From Solirubrobacterales bacterium 67-14 (GTDB taxonomy: Bacteria; Actinomycetota; Thermoleophilia; Solirubrobacterales; 70-9): a stretch of DNA of 42,298 nucleotides. The stretch is taken from the NCBI GenBank assembly GCA_001897355.1, contig MKST01000003.1, forward strand, positions 299,695 through 341,992, given 5' to 3'. Numbering within the stretch: position 1 is the stretch's first letter; each line of letters opens with the position of its first letter. The notes beneath the pieces were generated by a model, which worked only from the letters and a program-made list of their open reading frames with translations, did not search any database and had not been told where the DNA came from. Both the position numbers and the translations under genes were made by a program. Below are positions 1 to 6,812 of this stretch, one piece after another.

Positions 1-1
1 C

Positions 2-1495
2 GCGCCGGAGGGTGAGCTGGATCCGGAACTCCCCGCCAGCCGCGCGGCCAGCCTGGCCGAGCACACCGACACCGAACTGGGCGGTTTCGGGCCGGCCCCC
101 AAGTTCCCGCCCGCCTTGGTCCTCGACTTCATGCTCGGCCAGGGCGAGGTGGCGGCGGTCGAGGTGACCCTGGACCGGATGGCCGCCGGCGGCATCTTCG
201 ACCAGCTGGCCGGCGGCTTCGCCCGGTACGCGGTCGACGACCGTTGGCTGGTCCCCCACTTCGAGAAGATGCTCTACGACAACGCCCTGCTGGCCCGCAC
301 CTACCTGCGGGCCTGGCAGGCCACGGGGCGTGACCGCTACCGCTGGGTCGCCCAGAAGACGCTCGACTGGGCGATGGCGGAGATGCTCGACCCCTCCGGC
401 GGGTTCTACGCCTCGCTCGATGCCGACTCAGAAGGGGTCGAGGGCCTCTTCTACACCTGGACCCCGGCCGAGATCACCGCCGCGCTGGGTGACCAGGCGC
501 CCGCCGTGATCGAGGCCTTCGGCGTGACCGAGGAAGGCCACCTGGAAGGCCGCAGCGTCCTTCACCTCCCTTCCGGAACCCCTCCGGATGAGGTCGACCC
601 GAACCTCGAAGAGCTGGCCGACCGGCTGCTGGCCGCCCGCTCCGACCGGGTCCGGCCGGCCCTCGACGACAAGGTCCTGAACTCGTGGAACTCGCTGATG
701 ATCTCCGCCCTCGCGGAAGCCGGCGCGGTGCTCGGGCGCCCCGATTACCTGGAAGCGGCCCGGCGCACCGCCGACTTCATCTGGAACGGGATGCGCAGCC
801 CCCAGGGCAACCTGCTGCGCACCTGGCGCCACGGCGAAGCCCGGCTCAACGCATACCTGGAGGACTACGCCTTCCTGCTGGAGGCGCTGCTCGACCTCTA
901 CCAAGCCGGATTCGACCCGGCGATCTTCGACCGGGCGCGGGCGGTCGCCGAAACGATGATCGACCGTTTCGCCGACCCGGCACGGGGCGGATTCTTCACC
1001 ACTTCGCATGACCACGAGGAGCTGATCGCCCGCCGCAAGGACGTCGGCGACCATCCCATCCCGGCCGGATCCTCCTCAGCCGCGCTCGGCCTGCTCAGGT
1101 TGGCCAACCTGACCGGCGAGTCCAGCTACCGGCGCAAGGCCGAGGAGGTGCTGAAGCTGCTCGCCCCCGCGACCGCCCGGCAACCAGCCGCCTTCGGCCA
1201 TCTGCTCCAGGCGCTCGCCCTCTACCATTCCCCCGCCCCGGAGCTGGCGGTCATCTGGCCCGAGGAGGGTGCGGCGGCGGATGCGGAGGAGCTGATCACC
1301 GAGGCGCGGCGCCGGTACCGCCCCAATCTGGTCGTCGCCGGCGGCCCGGAAGGGGAAAGCAGCCCACCGCTGCTGCTCGGAAGAAAGCTGGTCGGTGGCC
1401 TGCCGGCCGCGTATGTTTGCCATAGCTTCACCTGCAAGGCGCCGGTGACCGACCCGGCCGAACTCGGAAAGGAACTCGATGCCCTCGACTCGTGA
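2..1495 (+). CDS. YyaL/DUF255-family protein (3' part, cut by window start)
   Basis: The reading frame is open from the first bases, so the 5' end lies outside the window. The visible part begins just before [10 protein letters not shown], a signature of the DUF255/YyaL (spermatogenesis-associated protein 20-like) family. These proteins join an N-terminal thioredoxin-like domain, not present here, to an alpha/alpha six-hairpin toroid resembling N-acylglucosamine epimerases and glycosidases. Later family features include [11 protein letters not shown], the stretch around [13 protein letters not shown], and [19 protein letters not shown] at 116 falls inside the conserved domain and is not the real start. 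No enzymatic reaction is firmly established for the family. It overlaps the next gene by 17 bases, which suggests translational coupling. Confidence 0.88.
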   Translation, partial: APEGELDPELPASRAASLAEHTDTELGGFGPAPKFPPALVLDFMLGQGEVAAVEVTLDRMAAGGIFDQLAGGFARYAVDDRWLVPHFEKMLYDNALLARTYLRAWQATGRDRYRWVAQKTLDWAMAEMLDPSGGFYASLDADSEGVEGLFYTWTPAEITAALGDQAPAVIEAFGVTEEGHLEGRSVLHLPSGTPPDEVDPNLEELADRLLAARSDRVRPALDDKVLNSWNSLMISALAEAGAVLGRPDYLEAARRTADFIWNGMRSPQGNLLRTWRHGEARLNAYLEDYAFLLEALLDLYQAGFDPAIFDRARAVAETMIDRFADPARGGFFTTSHDHEELIARRKDVGDHPIPAGSSSAALGLLRLANLTGESSYRRKAEEVLKLLAPATARQPAAFGHLLQALALYHSPAPELAVIWPEEGAAADAEELITEARRRYRPNLVVAGGPEGESSPPLLLGRKLVGGLPAAYVCHSFTCKAPVTDPAELGKELDALDS

Positions 1496-1976
1496 GATCG
1501 CTGAGCACTACTTCGACTGCGTCGCCCGGCAGGACATCGACGGCATGATCGAATGCTGGCGACCGGGCAGCCGGGCGACCTTTGTCGGCATGGAAGAACT
1601 GCGGGCGCCCGAGGACTACAGGTCCTGGTTCGGCAACCTGTTCGGCTGCTTCCCCGACTTTCGGCTGGAGGCCGAAGAGATCATCGCCGAGCAGGACCGT
1701 GCCGCCGTCCACTGGCGGGCGACCGGCACCTTCGACGGGCAGGGGAGCTTCGAGGGGTTCCGCCCGAACGGGGCGACGATCGACGTCGAAGGGGTCGATC
1801 TCCTTACCCTCGAAGAGGGCAAGATCGTCCACATAACCGCGTTGCTCAACGGCCTCGACATGGCCCGGCAGCTCGGCGCGGTGCCACCCAAGGGCTCCTT
1901 TGCCGACAAAGCGATGGCCGGAGCCTTCAACGCCAAGACCGCAGCGGCGAAGAAGCTGAGGGAACTGCGGAGCTAG
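1479..1976 (+). CDS. NTF2-like/SnoaL-like domain protein
   Basis: This 165-residue cytosolic protein has the length and pattern of the SnoaL-like/NTF2 fold: an N-terminal helix ([19 protein letters not shown]), a conserved WF..LF..FPDF segment, then strands ending in EGVDLLTLEEGKIVHI. Relatives include polyketide cyclases, ester cyclases and many uncharacterised proteins binding small hydrophobic ligands, so the substrate cannot be named. The C-terminus (after about residue 130) is an unusual Ala/Lys-rich helical tail. The ATG overlaps the end of the YyaL-like gene. Its TAG stop lies in CTAG, a palindrome that also supplies the stop of the convergent glutamine synthetase gene, so the two genes end on the same bases. 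Confidence 0.8.
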   Translation: MPSTREIAEHYFDCVARQDIDGMIECWRPGSRATFVGMEELRAPEDYRSWFGNLFGCFPDFRLEAEEIIAEQDRAAVHWRATGTFDGQGSFEGFRPNGATIDVEGVDLLTLEEGKIVHITALLNGLDMARQLGAVPPKGSFADKAMAGAFNAKTAAAKKLRELRS

Positions 1977-3325
1977 AGGACCGGCAGGAAACTCTCGACT
2001 TCGTAGGGCGTGACCTGGACCCGGTAGGCATCCCATTCCTGGCGCTTCAGTTCGATGAAACGGCGGAAGGTGTGCTCGCCCAGGGTCCGCAGGACCAGCT
2101 CCGAATCGGCGGCCATTTCGATCGACTCGCCGAGCGTCGCCGGCAGCTGCTCGATGCCGCGCTGGGCCAGGTCGTCGGGACCGAGGTGGTAGAGGTTCTC
2201 CTCCATCGGCTCAGGTAGCTCGTAGCCCTTTTCGATCCCCTCGAGGCCGGCCTGGAGCAGGCCAGCCAGGCAGAGGTACGGGTTGCAGGCGGGGTCGGGG
2301 CAGCGGATCTCGACCCGCGCTCCGTCCGGCTGGCCACCGTTCTGCTGGGGAACGCGGATCAGCGAAGACCGGTTGCGACGTGACCAGGAAAGGTAGACCG
2401 GCGCCTCGAAGCCCGGGACCAGCCGCTTGTACGAGTTGACCCACTGCGCGTAGAGCGGGGCGATCTCACGGGCGTGCCGGAGCTGGCCGGCGATGAAGGC
2501 CTTGGCAGTCGCCGAAAGCGAACCCGGCTTGCCCTCGTTGAAGAACGCGTTCTCGCCGTCCTTGATCAGGGTCTGATGCAGGTGCATGCCGGAGCCGTTG
2601 GCGCCGCCGATCGGCTTCGGCATGAAGGTGGCGTGCCAACCTTGCTGGACGGCGTACTCCTTGACCACGACCTTGGCGGTCATCACGTCGTCGGCCGTGG
2701 TCAGGGCTCCGGCCGGCTTGAGGTCGAGCTCGTGCTGGGAGGGGCCGGCTTCGTGGTGGGTCGAGGCGACGTGTACGCCCATCTGCTCCAGGGCCAGGAC
2801 GGTTTCCCGCCGCACGTCGGAGCCGGCGTCGAGCGTGGTCAGGTCGAAGTAGCCGCCCTCGTCCAGCACTTCCGGCACGCCGCCTTCCGGACGGGACGAA
2901 CGGAAGTAGAAGAACTCGAGCTCGGGGGCGACCGAGTAGTCGTCGAAGCCGAGGTCCGCCGCCCGCTCCAGCGCCCGCTTCAGGACCCAGCGCGGGTCAC
3001 CCTCATAGGCATGCCCGCCCGGCACCTCGATGTCGCAGTACATGCGGGCGACCGCGTCGGTCCCGCCCGGCCGCCAGGGGATCAGGCTGAAAGTGCTGGC
3101 GTCGGGCCGGGCGACCATGTCCGACTCCTCGACCGGGTTGAACCCGGTCAGCGAGGCGCCGTCGAAGCCGATCCCCTGCTCGAAGGCCCGGTCCAGTTCG
3201 CTCGAGTTGATCGAGAAGCTCTTCAGGTTCCCGAGCACGTCGGTGAACCAGAGTCGGATGAAGCGGACGTCGTGCCCCTTGACTGCTTCGAAGACGTCTT
3301 CCGGGGTATTGGTCTGTACTGCCAT
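1973..3325 (-). CDS. Glutamine synthetase, GSI-alpha-like (GlnA2/Bacillus type)
   Basis: The 450-residue protein matches class I glutamine synthetase (ATP-dependent ligation of ammonia to glutamate) along its whole length: IRLWFTDVLG near the N-terminus, metal-binding PELEFFYF, HHEAGPSQHELD, NGSGMHLHQ and the Asn-Arg loop SRRNRSSLIRVP. The length fits the shorter alpha type found in Bacillus and as GlnA2 in actinobacteria, rather than adenylylated GSI-beta enzymes of about 470 residues. A tyrosine in ENLYHLG sits where GSI-beta enzymes are adenylylated, but its context differs. The Arg62 used for feedback sensing in Bacillus appears to be proline (GFNPVEESD). The ATG follows AAGGAG by four bases. 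GlnA2-type enzymes may serve a dedicated rather than bulk role, so no symbol is assigned. Confidence 0.93.
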   Translation of the reverse strand: MAVQTNTPEDVFEAVKGHDVRFIRLWFTDVLGNLKSFSINSSELDRAFEQGIGFDGASLTGFNPVEESDMVARPDASTFSLIPWRPGGTDAVARMYCDIEVPGGHAYEGDPRWVLKRALERAADLGFDDYSVAPELEFFYFRSSRPEGGVPEVLDEGGYFDLTTLDAGSDVRRETVLALEQMGVHVASTHHEAGPSQHELDLKPAGALTTADDVMTAKVVVKEYAVQQGWHATFMPKPIGGANGSGMHLHQTLIKDGENAFFNEGKPGSLSATAKAFIAGQLRHAREIAPLYAQWVNSYKRLVPGFEAPVYLSWSRRNRSSLIRVPQQNGGQPDGARVEIRCPDPACNPYLCLAGLLQAGLEGIEKGYELPEPMEENLYHLGPDDLAQRGIEQLPATLGESIEMAADSELVLRTLGEHTFRRFIELKRQEWDAYRVQVTPYEVESFLPVL

Positions 3326-3404
3326 CGGACTCCTTGAAAGGCGAAAGAAATGGCTTGCGAGCCGGGATCGAGGTACCTCAGCCGGAAACGATACGCGAAG
3401 GAGC

Positions 3405-3450
3405 TTGCAAGACGCCGCCGAAGGGGGTATAACTTACTTGCGGTAAGTAA
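3405..3450 (+). promoter_or_regulatory. Promoter overlapped by palindromic operator, upstream of the AhpD-like gene
   Basis: TTGCAA (3405-3410) and TATAAC (3428-3433) are separated by exactly 17 bases, a good vegetative promoter reading toward the gene at 3540. Two overlapping perfect inverted repeats cover the -10 and likely start point: acttac/gtaagt (3432-3437 with 3443-3448) and ttactt/aagtaa (3434-3439 with 3445-3450). A further gtaaagtaat follows at 3461-3470. The form resembles TetR-family operators. The promoter and palindromes are seen directly; repression is inference. The site also lies about 110 bases upstream of the divergent glutamine synthetase gene. Confidence 0.6.
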
Positions 3451-3539
3451 CTAGCTAAAAGTAAAGTAATGGCTCGCTAAACGGCGACTAAACCTGGGCG
3501 CGAGCCGTCACTCCGAGAAACACTGGGAAGCGTGACATC

Positions 3540-4106
3540 GTGACCGTAAAGACAGAAGTCAGCCGATTCCATATCCACGACGAACTGACCGCTCCCGAAG
3601 AGAGCGCGCCAATCCTCAAGAGCATCCAGGTGGGTGGCCGCCAGGTCAACAAACTGGTCGGTGTGCTGGCCGGTTCTCCCGCGGTGCTGCGTGCCTATAC
3701 CCGTATGCGGGCCGAACTCCAGCAAGGTGAACTCCCCCAGTCGACCCGCCATCGGATCGCGCTCGCCGTGGCCGAGCATCGCGGTGACTCCTACAGCGTC
3801 GTCCAGTACGCGAAGACCGCCCGCAACGCCGGGCTCGGCCTCGACGAGGTGTCGAGGGCCCGTAGCTTCGCTTCTTCGGACCCGCGCGAACAGGCGCTGC
3901 TCACCTACCTCAAGGCAGCCCTCGAGGCGGAAGGCGACCCGCCGATCTACCTCCACGAGGAAGCCCGCGAGGCCGGCTGGGACGACGAACAGATCCTCGA
4001 GGCCCTCGCCCATGTGGCGATGGGCGAATTCCAAAGCGTGATGGCCGCAGCAGCGGCCCTCCCGAAGGATCAGGCAACCCCGCGGGTACTGCCCGACGCC
4101 GCCTGA
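3540..4106 (+). CDS. AhpD-fold (carboxymuconolactone decarboxylase-like) protein lacking the CxxC site
   Basis: This 188-residue all-helical protein aligns with the AhpD/CMD superfamily: an N-terminal arm, then LVGVLAGSPAVLRAYTRM, then the helix LPQSTRHRIALAVAEHRG leading to the active-site turn. In alkylhydroperoxidase AhpD that turn is CxxC followed three residues later by His. Here the equivalent stretch is RGDSYSVVQY, with D83 and S86 for the cysteines and Y90 for the histidine. Thiol peroxidase-type chemistry therefore seems unlikely, and it may be a non-redox CMD-type or binding protein. The start is GTG at 3540, about 100 bases downstream of a promoter with palindromic elements. A strong hairpin follows the gene. 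Confidence 0.8.
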   Translation: MTVKTEVSRFHIHDELTAPEESAPILKSIQVGGRQVNKLVGVLAGSPAVLRAYTRMRAELQQGELPQSTRHRIALAVAEHRGDSYSVVQYAKTARNAGLGLDEVSRARSFASSDPREQALLTYLKAALEAEGDPPIYLHEEAREAGWDDEQILEALAHVAMGEFQSVMAAAAALPKDQATPRVLPDAA

Positions 4107-4118
4107 TCTCTCTCCAAA

Positions 4119-4144
4119 ATGGGCCCTTTCTCTCTCGGGCCCAT
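4119..4144. terminator. Hairpin downstream of the AhpD-like gene
   Basis: atgggccc (4119-4126) and gggcccat (4137-4144) form a perfect 8-bp stem around a pyrimidine-rich loop, 13 bases after the stop codon. There is no T-run after it on the plus strand. It is the first of two hairpins between convergent genes. Confidence 0.45.
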
Positions 4145-4183
4145 AACGAGGTCCGGTTCCTCCCTGACCGGCCTCTCCTCCCT

Positions 4184-4219
4184 ACGAGAAAGGACCGCCA
4201 CCAGGCGGTCCTTTCTCGT
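4184..4219. terminator. Bidirectional 16-bp terminator hairpin between convergent genes
   Basis: acgagaaaggaccgcc (4184-4199) pairs perfectly with 4204-4219 around the 4-base loop acca. It lies between the end of the AhpD-like gene (4106) and the end of the minus-strand gene (4249). Each 3' arm carries a CTTTCTCGT segment in place of a clean T-tract, so it can act in both directions. Confidence 0.75.
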
Positions 4220-4248
4220 TCGTACCTCCGAAAATCCGGGCGGCTGGC

Positions 4249-5046
4249 CTAGCGGCTTTCGACCCTGACGCCGTAGGTCAGGGCGCCGTTGAAGCGGCAG
4301 CCGTATGAAGCCAAACTGTTGATCTTCATCTGGGGCTGCGAGTTCTTCGCGTTGATCTTCTTCGCGTTGCAGGTCTTCCGATTGCGGCTCGCGACCCAGC
4401 TGTTGTTCTGGTTGAACTGGTCGCAGACCGCGGGGTTCACCACGTCGCCGGCGGTGTTGATCACCTGGCAGGCTCGCGGGGTCGACAGTGCCGGGGCCCA
4501 GGTCGGGACCAGCAGCGCGACGTAGTCGCCCTTGTTGACTTTGATCCCGGGCACGGTGAAGGTGGCCGTCTTCCCGAGGAAGTTGGTCAGGTTCTGGACC
4601 TGGCTGCGCCGCCGCAGCTTGTAGACGACCTTGCCGTTCTGTGACCTCCGGGCGAGCACGCCGATCGCCGCCTGCGGCTGCATGCCGAAGCGGTTCTGGA
4701 AGAACTTCATGTCGCTGGCGTTCGGCTCGCCGAGCTTGATGCGCCAACGGGTGATCTTGCCGACGAACGGCACCTGGTAGGCGTTGGCCGTGCCGCCGGC
4801 CTTGGCCTGGAAGCCGCTGACGATCGCCAGGCCCGAGCAACGCTGCGGGCAGAGCGGGATGCGCTTGGCGCTAGCCTTGCCGAGGTAGACCGCCTGGCCC
4901 GCCGCGGAAGCGCCGCCTTCGGCGGCACCCGCCTCGTTGCCTGGTCCGTTCATGATCGCCAGGCCGGCGAGCAGGGCGACGAGCCCGGCGAGAGCGGCGG
5001 CGACCTGAGTACGGCGGCCTATGGTCGGAAAGGTCTTTGCTGACAT
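4249..5046 (-). CDS. Exported protein of unknown family
   Basis: I do not recognise a named family. The frame is open upstream to 5178, but ATG at 5046 is preferred: it follows AAGGAG and puts a signal-anchor segment (AALAGLVALLAGLAIMNG, about residues 15-32) at the N-terminus of a 265-residue protein. The extracytoplasmic part looks beta-rich and Cys-containing, with CPQRC early and CQVINTAGDVVNPAVC later, and has the phrases ITRWRIKLGEPN and GDYVALLVPTWAPALS. A disulphide-bonded secreted beta-domain is likely. It lies downstream of the RlpA-like gene on the same strand, 198 bases apart. Function is unknown. Confidence 0.68.
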   Translation of the reverse strand: MSAKTFPTIGRRTQVAAALAGLVALLAGLAIMNGPGNEAGAAEGGASAAGQAVYLGKASAKRIPLCPQRCSGLAIVSGFQAKAGGTANAYQVPFVGKITRWRIKLGEPNASDMKFFQNRFGMQPQAAIGVLARRSQNGKVVYKLRRRSQVQNLTNFLGKTATFTVPGIKVNKGDYVALLVPTWAPALSTPRACQVINTAGDVVNPAVCDQFNQNNSWVASRNRKTCNAKKINAKNSQPQMKINSLASYGCRFNGALTYGVRVESR

Positions 5047-5217
5047 CAGTTTCACTAGCTCCTTGGTTTGAATCGCCCGGCGCCTGATCTCTCGTAGCGG
5101 CGCGGGAACGCGTAAGTGGCGCGGCGGGTCACGGTACAAACAGCGAAAAAGCCGTGAAGGATCGGTTTTCCCCTGCAATGAAACGGTCGGCAGCCGAAAA
5201 TGGCCGTCGCAGGGCTA

Positions 5218-5242
5218 CCGCCCCTTGTGGTGCCGGGGGCGG
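5218..5242 (-). terminator. Hairpin after the RlpA-like gene
   Basis: ccgcccc (5218-5224) and ggggcgg (5236-5242) make a 7-bp GC stem immediately downstream of the minus-strand TAG stop at 5244. It has no T-run, so termination is only a possibility. Confidence 0.4.
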
Positions 5243-5243
5243 G

Positions 5244-5972
5244 CTACTTGCCGCGGCTGAGGATCGCGTGGCGCACCCGGCCGACCCCGGCGCTGGTCAG
5301 CCCGATCGCGTCGGATGCGGCCTTGGTCAGGTCCCAGGTGCGGCCCGCGATGTAGGGGCCGCGGTCGATCACCGGGGCGATCACGAACTTGCCGCGGTAG
5401 CCGATCAGCACCCGCGTGCCGCAAGGAAGGTTCTTGTTGGCGACGCCGATCGTGTTCGGCCGGAGGGTCACCTTGCCGCAGGCGGTGCCGTTGCCCCAGA
5501 GGCCCGGGCCGTACCAGGAAGCTTCGGAAGTCTTGAGCGAACCGATCATCTTCCGCGCGGTCGCCTTGTTGACGACCCCGTTGCGGGCGATGTTTACCGC
5601 CCCCTGGAAGCGCCGGACGGCGCTGGTGGTCGGGCGGTCAAAGGTCGTGGTGAGAGCACCGCGGAGCAGCCGCTTGGAACGGACGATGCTCTTCAGAACC
5701 CGGACGTCGGCGCCAGCCATCCCTTGACGCAGCACGCGGGCCCCGAAGCGGGTCCCCTTCACGGCGCTGCCGGTGGTGGCCACGCTGGTATTGCCGGTCG
5801 AGGTCGGGCCCGTTTCCTTGGCGGAAGTGTCGGGGCTGGCGATCGTGAGGCCGCCCGTGGTTGCCGACGCGGTGTCGGCTTTCATGACGACGAGCGCCAC
5901 GAGAGCGAACGCCAGGACGGAGGCAATGAGCGCGGCGATATTCAGTTTGCCCAGCCGTAGGCTGCGAACCAT
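5244..5972 (-). CDS. Exported RlpA-like protein with peptidoglycan-binding domain
   Basis: The 242-residue protein has a signal anchor (residues 11-30), a Thr/Ser-rich linker (35-72), a peptidoglycan-binding-1-like helical domain (about 78-143, LRQGMAGADVRVLK to NGVVNKATARKMIG), and a C-terminal double-psi beta-barrel of the RlpA type (150-238). The barrel shows ASWYGPGLWGNGTACG, NLPCGTRV and VIDRGPY with D203, then DLTKAASDAIGL. RlpA proteins bind or cleave denuded glycan strands of peptidoglycan. In actinobacteria such barrel proteins occur with resuscitation-promoting and wall-remodelling factors. It acts outside the membrane. Its leader carries a probable c-di-AMP riboswitch, a common arrangement for cell-wall genes. 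Confidence 0.88.
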   Translation of the reverse strand: MVRSLRLGKLNIAALIASVLAFALVALVVMKADTASATTGGLTIASPDTSAKETGPTSTGNTSVATTGSAVKGTRFGARVLRQGMAGADVRVLKSIVRSKRLLRGALTTTFDRPTTSAVRRFQGAVNIARNGVVNKATARKMIGSLKTSEASWYGPGLWGNGTACGKVTLRPNTIGVANKNLPCGTRVLIGYRGKFVIAPVIDRGPYIAGRTWDLTKAASDAIGLTSAGVGRVRHAILSRGK

Positions 5973-5987
5973 TCCTTCTTCTCTCTT

Positions 5988-6125
5988 TCGTAAGGCTTGC
6001 GGGGTTAGCTGTCGGGCTCGCGCTGAAAGAGCAGCGCTACCTGGCAGATGCCAGTGATTCGCCCCTGGACCGATGTCCTTTGGGTCCCCCGTTCTCCGCG
6101 ATCTTGAGGCGGAGATTCAGCAGAA
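5988..6125 (-). promoter_or_regulatory. Probable c-di-AMP riboswitch (ydaO/yuaA type) in the RlpA-like leader
   Basis: Read on the minus strand, the 5' leader of the RlpA-like gene contains the ydaO/yuaA core elements in order: GAATC (6118-6114), a CTCCGC/GCGGAG stem, GGGGGACCC, then GGGGCGAATC, a short hairpin ACTGGCATCTGCCAGGTAG, and the near-invariant 3' block CCCGACAGCTAACCCCGCAAG (around 6014-5995). These match my memory of the family, whose best-known 3' motif is CGACAGCTAAC followed by C-G-rich bases. The P1 closing stem is not obvious, so the 5' boundary is approximate. c-di-AMP binding generally lowers expression of downstream wall-hydrolase genes. The start codon is about 16 bases past the 3' edge. 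Confidence 0.85.
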
Positions 6126-6242
6126 GGTGCGAGAAGATTAGCAAACGCTCACGATACGTGTGCATTTCATTTGTGTGATGTACGTCCGGTTCTTGAATTT
6201 GGCTTCGGCGCTGGGGAGGCGGGCACTTGGCCAGGCAGGCAA

Positions 6243-6248
6243 TACAAT
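6243..6248 (+). promoter_or_regulatory. -10 element of rnpB
   Basis: TACAAT lies six bases upstream of the first base of the RNase P RNA (6255), the expected spacing for a start there. No convincing -35 hexamer is visible at 17 bases. From 6126 to 6242 I see no gene. Confidence 0.55.
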
Positions 6249-6254
6249 GGGGTT

Positions 6255-6615
6255 GTGGGTCGGACGGCTGCGGTGGGAGAGAAAACCCGTCGAGGAAAGT
6301 CCGGACACCGAAGGGCAAGGACGGTGGGTAACGCCCACCCGGGGAAACCCGCGGGAAAGTGCCACAGAAATACACGGCCGATGGCGCGACCACACGTGAG
6401 TCGCGATCAGGCAAAGGTGAAAAGGTGCGGTAAGAGCGCACCGGCGTCGTGGTGACACGGCGGCCAGGTAAACCCCGTCCGGTGCAAGACCAAACAGGAT
6501 CGCTGACCCGGCCCGGCGAGATCCAGGTAGGTCGCAGGTCACGAAAGTGCCCACCGGTCCGATCAACCGGTGAGATAGATGGTCGTTCAAGACAGGATCC
6601 GGCTTACAGACCCAC
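6255..6615 (+). ncRNA. rnpB: RNase P RNA (bacterial type A)
   Basis: This is the catalytic RNA that removes the 5' leader from pre-tRNAs. The P1 helix is formed by gtgggtc (6255-6261) and gacccac (6609-6615). Conserved region I is gaggaaagtccgg (6291-6303). The conserved ACAGAAA segment follows gtgcc at 6360-6370, and the universal 3' block acaggatccggcttacag is at 6591-6608. The 361-nt size is normal for a type A molecule. A terminator hairpin follows directly, and a TACAAT -10 box sits upstream. Apparent reading frames over it on both strands are spurious. Confidence 0.97.
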
Positions 6616-6619
6616 TAAA

Positions 6620-6645
6620 GGAAAGGCCCCCTCGGGGGCCTTTCC
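6620..6645 (+). terminator. rnpB terminator
   Basis: ggaaaggcccc (6620-6630) and ggggcctttcc (6635-6645) form an 11-bp perfect stem with loop ctcg, five bases after the 3' end of rnpB. There is no T-run afterwards, but position and strength fit a terminator. Confidence 0.8.
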
Positions 6646-6667
6646 CATTGCAGCGGCCAATAATCGA

Positions 6668-6713
6668 GGTGCATCGACTTTGATAGCGAGAGTCGATCTA
6701 ACTCGATGCACCC
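6668..6713. repeat. Hairpin repeat, copy A (46 bp)
   Basis: ggtgcatcga (6668-6677) pairs perfectly with tcgatgcacc (6703-6712). The whole element, read on the minus strand, is about 87% identical (40 of 46 positions by eye) to 22141-22186. It lies between the rnpB terminator and the 3' end of lexA, a convergent junction like that of copy B. See findings. Confidence 0.7.
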
Positions 6714-6812
6714 GAATCCAGAGGCCAGCCCAGGCAACCGAGATCGGAGTTGAGAGCGCTATGCAGCGGAAACCTCGTGGCGCACGGGACGCCCCGGATG
6801 CCGCCCGGGGCT

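Noticed and set aside
2474..3337. Plus-strand frame opposite glutamine synthetase
   Set aside because: It is an antisense shadow; the minus-strand frame carries a complete enzyme.
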